Assembly (NCBI GenBank): GCA_964490175.1
Contig: CAZBAI010000008.1
Location: 6,360 to 70,359 of the forward strand
Direction of reading: 5' to 3'
DNA from: RGIG3077 sp964490175
Lineage (GTDB): Bacteria > Bacillota > Clostridia > Oscillospirales > Ruminococcaceae
DNA: 64,000 bases
Below, piece after piece: positions 44,832-52,746 of the stretch; positions within the stretch are counted from its first letter, which is position 1, and every line of letters starts with the position of its first letter. A program made the position numbers and the translations under genes. The notes beneath the pieces were generated by a model, which worked only from the letters and a program-made list of their open reading frames with translations, did no database searches and was not told the DNA's origin.

Positions 44832-45784
44832 ATTTCACCTTTCTGTATATTGCGTTCTGTATGCTTTATATAAGCAAAAATTGCACAGCCAAGCGCATTA
44901 TCGCATGAAAATTCGGGCTTTGCAAAATACGAATCGGCTATATCCGATTTGATTTTTTCAGCAATAATGCTGTTTGACATAACGCCGCCGGCAAAAACTA
45001 TCGGATAAAGCTTTTGTGCCAATGCGTTTTGGGCGGTTTTTAAAATCGAATTTGCGATAATATCAAGGCAAAAGCGTGCAACGCAAGCTTTGCTTTCACC
45101 GTTTTGCAACATTGCCATACATTTGTTTTCAACGCCGGAAAGTGAGCACTGCGTTCCTTTCACGCTGACCTTGGGGTTGTAGCTCAAATCGCATTCAAGC
45201 GCCGTTTTTTCAAGCAATGCTCCTGCTGGGAATCCAAATCCCATAGCAACCCCGATTCTATCCACCGCCTGACCTGCGTTGAGGTCGGCGCTTCCGCCGA
45301 TTCGTTCGATATTTACGACATTTTCGCTATCCGGCGTGCACAAAAGCAAATCGGTTGTGCCGCCGCTTATGTGATAAGCATAAAACGGTTTATTTAAAAG
45401 TTGCAGTGCCTGCGCCGAATACAAAGCCGCAAGAATGTGCCCTGTTTGATGGCTTGTTTCGTAAACGGGGATATTCGACGCAAGCGACGCCGAATATGCG
45501 GCTGATTTTCCGCACAAAAAACACGGCATATACGAATCGGCATTGTTTCTCGGCTTGGTCGAAACGCCGATTGCGCAAAATCCGCTTTTTGATACGCCGA
45601 AAAGCCCCCTTAAAACTTCAGGGAGCTGTTTTGTGTGGTGAAAAACCGCATCGCTTTGGCGCAAGCCCAATTCGCCGCTTTTAACCGGCAAAAGTTTTTT
45701 TGACTGATAAGCTTTGCCGTTTGATGAAAAAACTGCGGCAGAGGTCGTATAATTGCTTGTGTCTATTCCGAGAAAATCAGCCAT
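44828..45784 (-). CDS. TsaD-like ASKHA protein (peptidase M22 family paralogue)
   Basis: About 318 residues, starting at ATG 45784 inside the nusB stop region. The fold is that of TsaD/Kae1: GIDTSNYTTSAAVF at the start, HQTGHILAALYS (the two histidine metal ligands), HISGGTTDLL and GGVMSNS. An aspartate in CDNALGCAIFAY near residue 305 fits the third metal ligand. TsaD proper makes t6A37 in tRNA with TsaB and TsaE, but this shorter, divergent form in the nusB-xseA position looks like a clostridial paralogue of unknown role. It replaces folD of the Bacillus order. Confidence 0.75.
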   Translation of the reverse strand: MADFLGIDTSNYTTSAAVFSSNGKAYQSKKLLPVKSGELGLRQSDAVFHHTKQLPEVLRGLFGVSKSGFCAIGVSTKPRNNADSYMPCFLCGKSAAYSASLASNIPVYETSHQTGHILAALYSAQALQLLNKPFYAYHISGGTTDLLLCTPDSENVVNIERIGGSADLNAGQAVDRIGVAMGFGFPAGALLEKTALECDLSYNPKVSVKGTQCSLSGVENKCMAMLQNGESKACVARFCLDIIANSILKTAQNALAQKLYPIVFAGGVMSNSIIAEKIKSDIADSYFAKPEFSCDNALGCAIFAYIKHTERNIQKGEI

Positions 45785-46202
45785 TGTCCTGCGCTGTGCC
45801 GTTCTCTTTGGCATATGCGCCGAGAACGCCGTTAATAAAATTTACATCATTTTGATATGTATAATTCTGTGCAAGCAAAACCGCCTCGCTGATTGCGGCG
45901 TTCAGCGGGGTTTTATCATCATATAAAATTTCATAAAAAGCAATTCTCAAAATTGCAAGCGAAAGCTTGGGAATGCGTGATATAACTCTTTTCGGCGAAT
46001 ATTTTGAAATAATCCCGTCAATGCGCTCGGCGTGCTCAAACGCACCCTGAGCCAATTCCTTTACATCGTCGTTTAATGTGATTTCGTCGATTTCATCACA
46101 AATCGAATAGAGTTCCTCAAACGAATCATCACGCAAAAGCTTTTCAAAAACAAGTTTAAAAGCGCTGTCTCTTATTTCACGTCTTGTCATTTTTGTCACC
46201 AT
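45777..46202 (-). CDS. nusB: Transcription antitermination factor NusB
   Basis: A 141-residue all-helical NusB. MTRREIRDSAFKLVFE at the start and the C-terminal INEAVLLAKxY-like segment (here SEAVLLAQNYTY) are characteristic. With NusE/S10 it binds boxA RNA in rRNA antitermination. The ATG at 46202 is preceded by GGAGTG. It follows the Asp23 gene by 23 bases and overlaps the TsaD-like gene. Confidence 0.93.
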   Translation of the reverse strand: MVTKMTRREIRDSAFKLVFEKLLRDDSFEELYSICDEIDEITLNDDVKELAQGAFEHAERIDGIISKYSPKRVISRIPKLSLAILRIAFYEILYDDKTPLNAAISEAVLLAQNYTYQNDVNFINGVLGAYAKENGTAQDNG

Positions 46203-46225
46203 ATGGATGCACTCCGAGTTAAGTT

Positions 46226-46573
46226 TTATTCATCAAAGGAAACGGCGGAAACAATAACGTTCACTCTCGAAACGGTGATACCTGTCATTCCCTGAACGCT
46301 TTCCTTTACATTATGCTGCAATTCCTCGCAGACCTTGGCGATTTTGCAGCCGTTTTTCACAACAATTCCGATAGAAATTTCAACAACATCGCCCATGGGA
46401 GCAATAATGATGTTGCCCTGCTTGGGCTTGATGAATACGTTTTTCAGGCTCGACTTTGCGGGAGCAAGCTCTTCAACGCCGTCGATTTCAAGCGCAGCGG
46501 AAGCGGCAATCGTAGCAATAACCTCCTCGGAGATTTTCAAAGAACCTTTTTTAGAGCTTTTTTGTTTGTCCAT
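46226..46573 (-). CDS. Asp23/Gls24-family protein (YqhY-like)
   Basis: A 115-residue Asp23/Gls24 protein with the SEEVIATIAASAALEIDGVE start and the C-terminal VNVIVSAVSF strand of the family. B. subtilis YqhY lies at the same place next to nusB, near the acetyl-CoA carboxylase genes, and is linked to control of fatty-acid synthesis and membrane homeostasis. Here accBC is absent. A sigma-A-type promoter precedes the gene (46670-46697), so it likely heads the asp23-nusB-recN housekeeping transcript downstream of the sporulation operon. Confidence 0.88.
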   Translation of the reverse strand: MDKQKSSKKGSLKISEEVIATIAASAALEIDGVEELAPAKSSLKNVFIKPKQGNIIIAPMGDVVEISIGIVVKNGCKIAKVCEELQHNVKESVQGMTGITVSRVNVIVSAVSFDE

Positions 46574-46669
46574 TTGTCTAAAACCTTCCTTTCAAAGGTG
46601 AGTAAAATACTGTTTTAGCGTGCGGATACGTTATGCAAATTCAAACGCATCCGCACAATCCACATATAT

Positions 46670-46697
46670 ATTATACCACAAAATTTCAAAAGCTCAA
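46670..46697 (-). promoter_or_regulatory. Putative promoter for the asp23-nusB-recN transcript
   Basis: Minus-strand TTGAGC (46692-46697), 16-base spacer and a perfect TATAAT (46670-46675) lie about 100 bases before the Asp23 gene. A long stem, GTGCGGAT (46620-46627) with ATCCGCAC (46649-46656), falls in the resulting leader; no T-run follows it. Confidence 0.5.
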
Positions 46698-47287
46698 CTG
46701 TTAATTTCAAAAATTCTTATATTTTCCGCATCAATTTCAATTTCGCTTAAAATAATGTCTTTAATTGCGGCTGCACCGGCTGCGTCAAGCCCATCGGTTT
46801 TGACAACAACCTTGGCTGTTTCGCCGTCAAGATAGACGATACAATTTTCAAAACCCTGCGCCATAATCAGCGTTTCAATGGTATTTTCGCTTTCTATCAG
46901 CTGCGACATTGTAACCGCCTCAAGCGCCTGCGTTACCATTTCATCCTGCGTAATATCGCCGCCGCCCAAAATTGTTTGCAAGGTTTCGACCGCCTCATCT
47001 CTCGAATTGATTTTTTCAATGCGTGCCTGAGCAAAATAACCGTTTGCGTCATCTTGCGTTTGCTCAATGTTTGCCATTGTTTCGTCGCTTGCGTTTTCAT
47101 CGCTCAAAGCATTGCTTGAAACAAACTCGGCGTCGCCGTAGCTTGGCTGTGACTGCGAAGCCTCTTTAAGCTCGTCGGACTGCGACATCACATAATTTGC
47201 ATAAACCGCCGCTCCGAGCATTAGCGTAAGGCAAGCGAATATCACCTGCTTTTTTCCGATAATCAATGATGGTTTTTTGAATTTCAT
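46694..47287 (-). CDS. spoIIIAH: Stage III sporulation protein AH-like
   Basis: A 197-residue SpoIIIAH. One membrane helix near residues 14-32, an acidic Gln/Ser-rich linker, and a C-terminal ring-building motif domain with ARIEKINSRDEAVETLQ and the ENCIVYLDGETAKVVVK strand. The mother-cell protein forms a ring and binds forespore SpoIIQ across the engulfed space. It is the last gene of the operon, separated from spoIIIAG by 86 bases. Confidence 0.9.
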   Translation of the reverse strand: MKFKKPSLIIGKKQVIFACLTLMLGAAVYANYVMSQSDELKEASQSQPSYGDAEFVSSNALSDENASDETMANIEQTQDDANGYFAQARIEKINSRDEAVETLQTILGGGDITQDEMVTQALEAVTMSQLIESENTIETLIMAQGFENCIVYLDGETAKVVVKTDGLDAAGAAAIKDIILSEIEIDAENIRIFEINS

Positions 47288-47373
47288 AAAAATTCACCGT
47301 TCCTCTCTTAAAAATAAAATGTTATTTTAAAATTGCTCTTTCAAAGCAATTTACGGCAATAAAGTTAAAAGCT

Positions 47374-47934
47374 TTATGACAATTCGGATACGTAAATATC
47401 CGAAACGGGAATGCCCAGCGCCGCAGAAACCGCCATATAAACCCGCTCGCGCACAACGGCGTTTTTCGCACCCTCGCAGGCAACAACGCACGAACCGATT
47501 TGCGGCGTTAAGATTTTAGTCATCAACGGCAAATCGCCGTTTTGCGCTTTGTAAGTAAAATATTCATATGAATATTCGTTTTCGGCAGAATCGGGCGATA
47601 TGTTTTCCGAGCCGGATTCAAAAGTCGCATAAACATACTCCTCACTGCACGTCACATTTACCATTACGCTGACCTTTCCCACGCCGGATATCTGCGACAG
47701 CAGTGATTCAAGCTCTTTTTTCTTCTTTTGCGAATATTCATCGACCGTATTTTGAATCGTCGAAATATTCTCATCATCTACGCTCAAATCGCTGTTCTGC
47801 GAATCGGATTTGCCCGAAAAAGATGAAAACGCAATCAAAACAATTCCGCACAGACCCAGCGCAAAGGCAACATTCGTCATTTTTGCATTTGATATTTTTT
47901 TTAAGATTTTTTCAAAAAACTCAATCAATTTCAC
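47374..47934 (-). CDS. spoIIIAG: Stage III sporulation protein AG
   Basis: A 186-residue protein with one membrane helix (about 21-39), a charged linker and the ring-building motif domain containing KKKKELESLLSQISGVGKVSVMV and, near the end, the AALGIPVSDIYV segment. SpoIIIAG makes the large ring of the mother-cell channel across the outer forespore membrane. It overlaps spoIIIAF by 14 bases. The length is a little below that of the B. subtilis protein. Confidence 0.93.
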   Translation of the reverse strand: MKLIEFFEKILKKISNAKMTNVAFALGLCGIVLIAFSSFSGKSDSQNSDLSVDDENISTIQNTVDEYSQKKKKELESLLSQISGVGKVSVMVNVTCSEEYVYATFESGSENISPDSAENEYSYEYFTYKAQNGDLPLMTKILTPQIGSCVVACEGAKNAVVRERVYMAVSAALGIPVSDIYVSELS

Positions 47935-48397
47935 TCACCTCGATTTCGGCATTATCTCCGAAAAGCTTTTTTAAAGCATATTGTGCCGTAAGCGGCGAAT
48001 CCGATTTCAAGCTGATATTACTAATTGATATGCCGCCGGCACTGTCGATATTAACATCAAAGCTCAAATCTTCATATTCGATTTCATAATCGGACAGAAT
48101 CTGACAGGCACAGCGCTCGATATTTTCCTTTGCCTGCAATCTTACCGCCTCGTTTATCACCTCGTCGGCATTTATCTGCACATTTGCCGCAGAGTTTTCG
48201 GATTTTAGAAAATCGGCAAACGAAACTTTGCCCGAAACAATCGGCTTGATAATTATAAGCACGGCAATGCTCACAAAAACCGTTCGGAAAAACTGCGCAT
48301 ATTTTTGCACAAAGCAAATTCCTCCGAAAGCGGAAAAAGCAAGCGAAAGCATACAAATCGCCGCCGTCATACTTTTAAACGTCTGCAACGAAATCAC
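47921..48397 (-). CDS. spoIIIAF: Stage III sporulation protein AF
   Basis: A 158-residue protein with two N-terminal membrane helices (about 5-25 and 32-50) and an extracytoplasmic domain related to the ring-building folds of AG and AH. The family is poorly conserved, and the call rests on hydropathy, length, the end strand pattern and the operon position between AE and AG. It overlaps spoIIIAE by four bases and spoIIIAG by 14. Confidence 0.85.
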   Translation of the reverse strand: MISLQTFKSMTAAICMLSLAFSAFGGICFVQKYAQFFRTVFVSIAVLIIIKPIVSGKVSFADFLKSENSAANVQINADEVINEAVRLQAKENIERCACQILSDYEIEYEDLSFDVNIDSAGGISISNISLKSDSPLTAQYALKKLFGDNAEIEVSEID

Positions 48398-49524
48398 CCT
48401 CCCTTAACAACCGTCATAATCATTGCGGTGCAAATCAGCGCCATTAAAACAAAGCATATCAAAACGGCAAGTGCAATTGAAAGCACATTGGCAACGCCGT
48501 AAAACAGCTTTTTAAGCTCGTCTATACCGAAAATCTCGGCGACAAATCCCGCCGATTTCACCGAGGCATAGGTTGCAAAGCAAAAAGCCAATACAGGCAA
48601 TGAAATCAAAGCAACGCACAGCACGCCGAAAACTCCTGTTGAGGCACGTATCACGCCGATTCCGGCAACTACGCTCGAATAAGCCTCGCCGACAGCCGAG
48701 CCGACTATCGGTATTGATGACGAAACTATGTATTTCGATGTGCGCATCGAAAGGCTGTCGGCAGAGGAAGCAAGAAGCGTTTGCATTGAAAGAAGCCCTA
48801 TAAAAATCACCGTAATCAGCAGCAACGCACCTGTTATCAGACTTTTTGCGCCGCTTATCACTGCGCCGAGATTGAGAACGGGCGCTGCCGCATTAACAAT
48901 CGAAAGCGCAAGCATACATGATAGCGCCGGCATTAAAATGTGCTGTGATATCAATGCGGCGGTACTGCAAAACGAAAGCATTGCGGATGAATATACAGCC
49001 GAAACGCCGGCAGACCCCGAAAACAGCGTAATTGCGGAAAACACCGGAACAAATCCGCTGAAAAAACGTGCGCCCTCGCAAACAGCTTGACAGGTCATTT
49101 CAATGCACTGTTCAAAATAAGGGCAAAGAAGCGCCGCAGCGGCAATCACCGCAATACTGCGGCAGTTGAATGAATCCTCTTGAGTAAATCCCGAGAGCGC
49201 CGCCGTAATAAATATCACCCCGACCGATGCTGTGAAAAGCTTTAGCGGCAGCTGCGCTTTTTCGGCAAATATGCTCACTATTGCCTTAAAAACAGTCGAT
49301 ATGCCGATATTGCATACAGAATCGGCGTCTTCAAGCGAAATACCGTATTCGTCGAGATATTCACGCACATATTCCGTATCGATTTCATCGGCGCCGCTTG
49401 CTTTTAATATCTCTTGCGAAATGTCGTTTTCATCTGTAACGGCATACGCCTTAACACTATACAGCGGCAGTGATATCACAAAGAAAAACAGAATAAATAT
49501 GAACAATCTTTCTTTATATCTCAT
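48394..49524 (-). CDS. spoIIIAE: Stage III sporulation protein AE
   Basis: A 376-residue multi-spanning protein. A probable signal/anchor helix (about 8-28) is followed by a hydrophilic stretch and seven or so helices, with the GFVPVFSAITLFSGSAG block near 145-161 typical of the family. It is thought to be the core membrane component of the SpoIIIA-SpoIIQ feeding tube. It overlaps spoIIIAD and spoIIIAF by four bases each. Confidence 0.93.
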   Translation of the reverse strand: MRYKERLFIFILFFFVISLPLYSVKAYAVTDENDISQEILKASGADEIDTEYVREYLDEYGISLEDADSVCNIGISTVFKAIVSIFAEKAQLPLKLFTASVGVIFITAALSGFTQEDSFNCRSIAVIAAAALLCPYFEQCIEMTCQAVCEGARFFSGFVPVFSAITLFSGSAGVSAVYSSAMLSFCSTAALISQHILMPALSCMLALSIVNAAAPVLNLGAVISGAKSLITGALLLITVIFIGLLSMQTLLASSADSLSMRTSKYIVSSSIPIVGSAVGEAYSSVVAGIGVIRASTGVFGVLCVALISLPVLAFCFATYASVKSAGFVAEIFGIDELKKLFYGVANVLSIALAVLICFVLMALICTAMIMTVVKGG

Positions 49525-49910
49525 GATGTCAGCTCCAATACCGTATCGGCAATATCCGCAAGCAACGTAACGGACATTGCCGCAAGAGAGATTCTCGCCG
49601 CAATTTGAACAATCGAAGAAAGCGCCGTTTCATTTGCATCCTTACAAACATCGGCGCCGAGCTGTGCTATAAGAGTAATAGCCGCCGATTTAAAAAGAAT
49701 GCTCGCATATTCCTCCGAAGCGCCGGAAAATCTGAGCATATCTGATACAAACACACAAATCGGATTGATAAGACCCAAAATAAGATACAGACCCAACATA
49801 CAGGCGCAAATCGTCAAAAGCGGCTTGTACTCACGAAGTGAAGTATCAAAAAACTTGCACATAACCGCACTGATAACGCATAACGCCGAAATTATCGCAA
49901 GCTCACTCAT
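49521..49910 (-). CDS. spoIIIAD: Stage III sporulation protein AD
   Basis: A 129-residue membrane protein with four hydrophobic segments; the final part, QLGADVCKDANETALSS, followed by a helix, is typical. SpoIIIAD resembles small membrane proteins of type III secretion export gates. Four-base overlaps with spoIIIAC and spoIIIAE show tight coupling. Confidence 0.9.
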   Translation of the reverse strand: MSELAIISALCVISAVMCKFFDTSLREYKPLLTICACMLGLYLILGLINPICVFVSDMLRFSGASEEYASILFKSAAITLIAQLGADVCKDANETALSSIVQIAARISLAAMSVTLLADIADTVLELTS

Positions 49911-50101
49911 AGCCCAAACACCGACTTTACGGTTTCAAAAAGCTCGCTTATTTCCGTAATGATAATCATCAGCACAACAATCAATCCCGCCAGTGTTGTC
50001 ATCATTGCCTGCTCTTCCCTTTCCGCACGTTTTAAAACAAGGTTAAGAACCGCAACTATTATGCCGATTCCGGCAACACGAAAAATCAAATCGACTTCCA
50101 T
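49907..50101 (-). CDS. spoIIIAC: Stage III sporulation protein AC
   Basis: A 64-residue protein of two membrane helices (about 4-22 and 31-52) joined by a short charged loop with LKRAEREEQA, the family hallmark. Length matches SpoIIIAC of other spore formers. It is a small integral part of the channel complex. It follows spoIIIAB by 21 bases. Confidence 0.92.
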   Translation of the reverse strand: MEVDLIFRVAGIGIIVAVLNLVLKRAEREEQAMMTTLAGLIVVLMIIITEISELFETVKSVFGL

Positions 50102-50122
50102 ATTTTTTGCACCATCTCTTTC

Positions 50123-50617
50123 TCAAATCATCAAAACAGCCAACGCCGCACCGCACAAAATGCCCATGCTCATATAAAGCCGTGCTTTTTCGGGCGATTT
50201 TGCTCTTTCGTATTCAAGCATTGCGGAAATTTTTTCAATTGCAAGCGACAAAGCCGCACTCTGCCCTTCGATATCGGTAGCGCCAAGCGATGCGCCGAGC
50301 GGTAAAAGCGCCGATTTTTCCTCCTCGCAAAGCGATTTGTCATTTTCAATCGAAGCAAGCCAAAGCTCATCAAACGCACTGCATTCATCAACGTTTAAAT
50401 CCGATAAAAACGCAAGATCGGCAAATCTGCCATGTGTTTTCATATCGCCGAATATCTGCAAAAGATTTTTTTGACAAAATTTTATTTCCGTATCAACTTG
50501 CGTCAGCATAAGCTCAATACTCGCAAGGCGCTTTGCTTTTGACATAAGGCGTGATGCTGCGGTCATACCGCAAAGCACCGCAGAGAGAAATATCAGCATT
50601 ATACCCGCAAACTTCAT
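50123..50617 (-). CDS. spoIIIAB: Stage III sporulation protein AB
   Basis: A 164-residue protein starting at ATG 50617 with an N-terminal membrane helix (about 2-22), a helical cytoplasmic or extracytoplasmic middle and a C-terminal helix with MSMGILCGAALAVLMI. The fold is related to type II secretion GspF. The start chosen gives the family-type N-terminal helix; a longer frame up to 50662 has no such start. The first 104 bases lie inside spoIIIAA in another frame, an unusually long overlap. Confidence 0.9.
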   Translation of the reverse strand: MKFAGIMLIFLSAVLCGMTAASRLMSKAKRLASIELMLTQVDTEIKFCQKNLLQIFGDMKTHGRFADLAFLSDLNVDECSAFDELWLASIENDKSLCEEEKSALLPLGASLGATDIEGQSAALSLAIEKISAMLEYERAKSPEKARLYMSMGILCGAALAVLMI

Positions 50618-51524
50618 CGTCAAGCCTTTCCACATCGGCAATTTTTCCGATGTTTTCGTCATTTCCGAGGCAAATTATATATGTAAAGGTATGTGCCTTT
50701 ACAAGCATTTTTATACCGTTTCGCTCCATTGCCGATTCAATCGATGGCGCATGGGCGCTTGCAATCACAAAAGCGCCGCATTTTGCCGCCTGTGCAAGCA
50801 CTCTCGCATCCTCGGCAGAGCCGATTTCATCACATATCACCGCCTGCGGCGACATTGCACGCAAAGCATTCAAAATTCCGCTTTTCTTGTCATATCCGTC
50901 AAACACATCAGTCATAACGCCGATATCGTTATACATAGTTCCTCTGTAAGCGCCTGCGATTTCACTGCGCTCATCTATCAAAGCAACCCGATAGCGATTT
51001 CCGATTTGTCGTGTCAAATCACGCAAAACGGTTGTTTTTCCCGACATCGGGCTACCCACAATCAAAACGCTTTTCAATTTATTTTTCATAATAGTTTGGT
51101 AGATCTGGTCTGCACACCCAGGTCTTTCGCCGGCAATTCTGAAATTTAAAGACGAAACCGATTTCGGCACCGACATTTTTCCGTTTGCATCAAGCACCGC
51201 CGTGCCCGCAATGCCTACACGGTGACCGCCTTTTACCGTTACAAAACATTGCGAAAGCTCACGCTGATAGCTGTAAACCGAATGCTCGCACACATTTTTC
51301 AAAACATATTCAACATCGCAGTTTTCAACTTTAATGCCGCCAAGCGAATTATCGGTAAATCCGCCGTTTGCGACGAGAAACCTGTTTTTTCCGTCAACCG
51401 TAACGCAAACAGGTCTGTTACTGCGCAACCGAATTTCCTGAATTTGGCGCATATTCATAAACGGCGTCATTATTAAAGCTTGTCTGATTTTTTCGCCGAA
51501 AAACGCACTGATTTCATTGCCCAT
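50514..51524 (-). CDS. spoIIIAA: Stage III sporulation protein AA (secretion-type ATPase)
   Basis: About 336 residues from ATG 51524 (a GTG two codons upstream is possible). The Walker A VGSPMSGKTTVL is near residue 158 and the Walker B-like AVICDEIG follows near 236. It is related to type II/IV secretion ATPases and powers the mother-cell feeding tube. The C-terminus runs past the usual end and overlaps spoIIIAB by 104 bases, so roughly the last 34 residues are encoded in the same DNA as the first AB membrane helix. First gene of the spoIIIA operon. Confidence 0.94.
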   Translation of the reverse strand: MGNEISAFFGEKIRQALIMTPFMNMRQIQEIRLRSNRPVCVTVDGKNRFLVANGGFTDNSLGGIKVENCDVEYVLKNVCEHSVYSYQRELSQCFVTVKGGHRVGIAGTAVLDANGKMSVPKSVSSLNFRIAGERPGCADQIYQTIMKNKLKSVLIVGSPMSGKTTVLRDLTRQIGNRYRVALIDERSEIAGAYRGTMYNDIGVMTDVFDGYDKKSGILNALRAMSPQAVICDEIGSAEDARVLAQAAKCGAFVIASAHAPSIESAMERNGIKMLVKAHTFTYIICLGNDENIGKIADVERLDDEVCGYNADISLCGALRYDRSITPYVKSKAPCEY

Positions 51525-51563
51525 AAGCACCTAACCCTTTCGATAAAAATTTGCTTATGCTAA

Positions 51564-51591
51564 AAATTATGCGTCCCAATTTCAAAATAGA
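51564..51591 (-). promoter_or_regulatory. Possible sigma-E-type promoter of spoIIIA
   Basis: Minus-strand CATAATTT at 51564-51571 resembles the sigma-E -10 (CATACAnT), with TCTATTTT at 51584-51591 as a loose -35 after 12 bases. The spoIIIA operon is sigma-E controlled in B. subtilis. The match is partial and no other promoter is evident. Confidence 0.3.
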
Positions 51592-51622
51592 ACAAGCCGT
51601 CACGATTTTTGATAACAAAAAA

Positions 51623-51646
51623 CACGCAAAAAAAAGCTTTTGCGTG
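51623..51646 (-). terminator. Second terminator-like hairpin upstream of spoIIIAA
   Basis: CACGCAAAA pairs with TTTTGCGTG; on the minus strand six Ts follow. It lies between the secreted-protein gene and spoIIIAA and would back up the stronger hairpin at 51717-51742. Confidence 0.6.
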
Positions 51647-51716
51647 CTGAAATACTGATATTTTTTTGCCGTATTTTGATTTTTTCGGCTTAAAGTTTAA
51701 TCTAAAAAAACAAAAA

Positions 51717-51742
51717 AGGAGAAAGGCACAAAGCCCTCTCCT
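51717..51742 (-). terminator. Terminator of the secreted-protein gene at 51830
   Basis: AGGAGA (51717-51722) pairs with TCTCCT (51737-51742), with an inner GGC/GCC stem; on the minus strand a T-rich run of more than ten bases follows. The 51525-51829 stretch holds these two hairpins and the candidate spoIIIA promoter and no gene. Confidence 0.75.
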
Positions 51743-51829
51743 CTTTTCGTGACATTAAATTTATGCGCCCCATAATGCGCCCATTGCGCCCATTATGCGA
51801 TACCGCCTGTTATCGTACTAAAAAAGCAA

Positions 51830-52411
51830 TTACTTAACAAGCTTTTTCTTCTTTGCAACAACAGCGCAAGCACCCATCGTTGCGGCAAGAGCTGCCGAAA
51901 CACCGATAACGCCGGCTGTAGAGCCTGTCTGCTTAACGGCGTGAGTGATTTCAACGATTGTAGAGCCGTTTGCATCGGTAACAACAGCCTTCTTTGAAAC
52001 GGGATAATATGCGAATGTAAGGTCGATATCATCACACATCTGGCTTGCATAGCCGAGAAGCTGTTCTTTATCTTCCATGGGAAGCGAGGTAAGGTCGATA
52101 GCGTCAACCTCTGTGCCTGTTACGGCAAGGGTGGCGATTGAAGTAATGTTCTTGGATTCGCAGAAAGCGATTGTTTCTTCAATATCGTTATAAAGAGCGG
52201 TTGTGGAAGCTTCGTCAAGTTCAACGCTTGCGAAGTAGTTCATCGTACCGGTGTAATAAGCCTCGGCAAGGGGTGTGCCGTTGATGTCGGCAGTTTTAAT
52301 AAGGTCGAGAACATCGTCCTCGGTGTATGCAAAAGCGCCGATAGCGCCTGCGGAAAGTGAGCAAACGGCAACAGCCGAAGCAAGCACTGCGGTAATCTTT
52401 TTGAATTTCAT
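51830..52411 (-). CDS. Secreted protein with sortase-signal-like C-terminus, function unknown
   Basis: A 193-residue protein from ATG 52411, with TTGGAGGGA upstream. A signal peptide (about 1-28, ending in GAFA) precedes a 125-residue extracellular domain that I do not recognise. The end has the order of a cell-wall sorting signal: KQTGS near residue 158, a hydrophobic helix (about 163-185) and a basic KKKKLVK tail. The motif differs from LPxTG, and a simple membrane anchor is equally possible. It is a single-gene transcript with its own promoter and terminator. Confidence 0.6.
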   Translation of the reverse strand: MKFKKITAVLASAVAVCSLSAGAIGAFAYTEDDVLDLIKTADINGTPLAEAYYTGTMNYFASVELDEASTTALYNDIEETIAFCESKNITSIATLAVTGTEVDAIDLTSLPMEDKEQLLGYASQMCDDIDLTFAYYPVSKKAVVTDANGSTIVEITHAVKQTGSTAGVIGVSAALAATMGACAVVAKKKKLVK

Positions 52412-52468
52412 GGAAAATTCCCTCCAAACAATTTTCTGATAAACAATATCCCAGTATCTACTAATAAC

Positions 52469-52496
52469 ATTATACACACCGCATTCATTTTGTCAA
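52469..52496 (-). promoter_or_regulatory. Promoter of the secreted-protein gene
   Basis: Minus-strand TTGACA (52491-52496), 16 bases and TATAAT (52469-52474), a full consensus apart from the short spacer; the leader is about 50 bases. The 52412-52746 stretch also holds the promoter at 52683 and an AT-rich hairpin (TTTGCTT/AAAGCAAA near 52577-52594), but no gene. Confidence 0.7.
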
Positions 52497-52682
52497 GCGC
52501 TTTTTTGATTTTTATACATTTTCACCAAAAGCAAACCTGCTCTTTATTTCAAATTTCAAAAAAACATATATTGCTCATTTGCTTTAAAAAGCAAACTTCG
52601 TTATCTGCGATACGGATTTTTCCCCAATTCATTATAAATATACAAAAAAGTTAAAATAACTCTTTTCATTTGCAAAAAAATA

Positions 52683-52691
52683 TGCTATAAT
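52683..52691 (+). promoter_or_regulatory. Extended -10 promoter of the activase gene
   Basis: TGCTATAAT gives an extended -10; the -35 region (around 52663) is poor. The start would lie about 48 bases before the ATG at 52747. Confidence 0.5.
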
Positions 52692-52746
52692 ATTAGCGTA
52701 TGCTCAAAGCAAATCAACACAATATTCAGAGAGATATAGGTGAACA

